DNA from: Planctomycetaceae bacterium
GTDB lineage: Bacteria; Planctomycetota; Planctomycetia; Planctomycetales; Planctomycetaceae
NCBI GenBank assembly: GCA_003503535.1
Contig: DOCI01000350.1
Location: 618-14,169, forward strand
Direction of reading: 5' to 3'
Length of the DNA stretch: 13,552 nt
Shown: positions 12,401-13,552 of the stretch, in pieces
Numbering within the stretch: the stretch's first letter is position 1
Layout: each line of letters starts with the position of its first letter
Program-made: the position numbers and the translations under genes
The notes under the pieces: model-generated
Seen by the model: only the letters and a program-made list of their open reading frames with translations
What the model was told of the DNA's origin: nothing
The model's database searches: none

Positions 12401-13312
12401 TCAGTGATCAGTAGTCACACCCAATTCGACCTGGCACTCACTCAATAAAACTTCTATGAATTTTTGCGTCGCCAGCGAAAGCTCGCGACCTTTTCGGTGA
12501 ATCATCCCCATTGGCCTGACCCAGGAAGTCCCTTCGACTTCAAGTGCCTTCATCCGTCCTCGTTGACACTCATCCCGCAAGGTCGGTTCCGGTAGTAATG
12601 CAACACCCGACCCCGATTCGACATCTCGCTTTACATATTCAATGTTGTCGAACTCATGCACGGATTCGACGCTGACTCCGACTTCCCGAAACCAGCGATC
12701 GATCGCCTTGTGTATAAATAGATTCGGTTTGAAACCGACGAATCGAACTCCATCGAGTTCTTCAGGCTTGATTGAACTGCGGTCAAACCAGACATGATCG
12801 GGACCGACCGCAATGACCATCGGCTGATCCTGCCAGTGGAGGCAGTCAAACATTCCTTTCGATTTGGGAAATGAAACCAGCCCTAATTCGTCCTGTTCCT
12901 GTCCCACACGTCTGTAGACCTCATCAGGATGCACAAAATCGATTGAGACTTCAACCTCAGGGAACTCCCGTTCGAAGTGATCGATCGTTTCGTTGATCTG
13001 AATCAGTCCAACTGAATAAATCGCAACAACACGAACGCGCCCAACAATTTTATTCCCTAAACCCCGAACCCGATCTTCAACCTTACGAAAAGAATGCAGC
13101 AAATCCCGACAGCCATCGAAGTACAGATGACCAGCAGCGGTCACCTCGAACGGCCGTTTCGAACGATCAATCAACCGCATTCCCAGTCGTTTCTCCAGTT
13201 GCTGAATCGCCTGACTGACGGCTGACTGAGAAACTTTCTGCTGTTCTGCGGCACGCGAAAAACTTCGCAGCTCAACCGCGTTACAGAACATTTCCACATT
13301 TCGCAGATGCAT
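12401..13312 (-). CDS. LysR-family transcriptional regulator
   Basis: A 303-residue LysR-type regulator of normal length. The N-terminal winged helix-turn-helix spans about 1-62, with 'RSFSRAAEQQKVSQSAVSQAIQQLEKRLGMRLIDRS' across 16-51 as the recognition region. A linker helix (about 65-88) follows, then a periplasmic-binding-like effector domain (about 92-290; 'FDNIEYVKRDVESGSGVALLPEPTL' across 221-245 is typical of its second half). The ligand cannot be read from sequence. It is encoded in tandem 191 bp upstream of gltB on the same strand. In Bacillus subtilis the LysR protein GltC controls gltAB from a divergent gene, so regulation of gltBD is plausible here but unproven; a target on its other side is equally possible. 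Start 'MHLRNVEMF' fits planctomycete relatives; the Shine-Dalgarno is weak. Confidence 0.93.
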   Translation of the reverse strand: MHLRNVEMFCNAVELRSFSRAAEQQKVSQSAVSQAIQQLEKRLGMRLIDRSKRPFEVTAAGHLYFDGCRDLLHSFRKVEDRVRGLGNKIVGRVRVVAIYSVGLIQINETIDHFEREFPEVEVSIDFVHPDEVYRRVGQEQDELGLVSFPKSKGMFDCLHWQDQPMVIAVGPDHVWFDRSSIKPEELDGVRFVGFKPNLFIHKAIDRWFREVGVSVESVHEFDNIEYVKRDVESGSGVALLPEPTLRDECQRGRMKALEVEGTSWVRPMGMIHRKGRELSLATQKFIEVLLSECQVELGVTTDH

Positions 13313-13330
13313 ACCAGAACCCAGAGTATC

Positions 13331-13395
13331 AGTGTTTCTTATGAAAGACTCGATGCACTATCAGAAACTGTTGTCTGGAGGATTATCGGTTTCTG
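13331..13395. promoter_or_regulatory. Dyad-symmetric candidate operator upstream of the LysR gene
   Basis: Two dyads lie just upstream of the regulator. AGTGTTTC-TTAT-GAAAGACT (13331-13350) is palindromic in 7 of 8 positions per arm, and contains a T-N11-A spacing compatible with LysR-type sites. CAGAAAC (13362-13368) and GTTTCTG (13389-13395) are exact reverse complements. LysR regulators commonly bind such sites near their own promoter; binding here is inferred. Confidence 0.35.
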
Positions 13396-13447
13396 CCAGT
13401 CATTGTCAACCCGCGAGTCAATTCAACATTGTCGCATCTGAAAAACA

Positions 13448-13552
13448 TCAGGTCTCGTGAGTTTCTACAGCATATTCAAAATTACCTGCAGCGCTCAGCA
13501 GGGGCAAAGACAGCGTTTTAGGACCTTTGATGTCCATGCGACTGCAGATACC
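13448..13552 (-). CDS. Possible 3' end of a further gene at the right edge
   Basis: On the - strand a frame is open from the right edge for 34 codons and stops at TGA (13448-13450); the last residues read 'LLSAAGNFEYAVETHET'. It could be the C-terminus of a gene upstream of the LysR gene, but 34 open codons can occur by chance and I recognise no family. A competing reading is a + strand gene starting at ATG 13530 with AGGA at 13520-13523 ('MSMRLQI' visible), divergent from the LysR gene. The two are mutually exclusive; the window ends too soon to choose. Confidence 0.2.
   Translation of the reverse strand, partial: GICSRMDIKGPKTLSLPLLSAAGNFEYAVETHET

Overview
The window looks like an ordinary chromosomal stretch from a planctomycete of moderate GC content (order Planctomycetales). 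The lineage call rests on the twin-arginine DUF1501 protein, the DUF6263-like fragment at the left edge, and a membrane-anchored TPR protein with a Pro/Ser/Thr-rich tail. I see no mobile element, CRISPR array, tRNA, rRNA or obvious transferred island. All complete genes belong to known families.

Left part, + strand (1-5699): the 3' end of a DUF6263-like secreted protein gene; a 376-bp gap with no gene; a DUF1501 (Tat-exported) gene followed after 2 bp by a MOSC-domain gene; a 161-bp leader with a good promoter candidate and two hairpins; a TPR membrane protein whose end overlaps the start of an RluD-type 23S rRNA pseudouridine synthase by 11 bp; then a small bacterial-PH-domain membrane protein with a GTG start and a strong Shine-Dalgarno sequence.

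Right part, - strand (5847-13312): reading in the direction of transcription, a LysR-family regulator, then gltB (glutamate synthase large subunit), then gltD (small subunit). GltB and GltD together make glutamate from glutamine and 2-oxoglutarate using NADPH, the GOGAT half of ammonium assimilation. The regulator lies in tandem 191 bp upstream of gltB and is a reasonable but unproven candidate controller. The + and - blocks converge at 5700-5846, where there is a terminator-like hairpin.

No new multigene system is apparent. The most unusual signal is in the non-coding DNA. The gltB leader packs five small inverted repeats into about 107 nt, two of which share interchangeable arms. The gltB-gltD spacer is long (240 bp) and holds three more perfect inverted repeats. 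Several intergenic hairpins in the window share one geometry: a perfect stem closed by exactly three loop bases. These are candidates for structured regulatory RNA or short dispersed palindromes, and need comparative data to settle.
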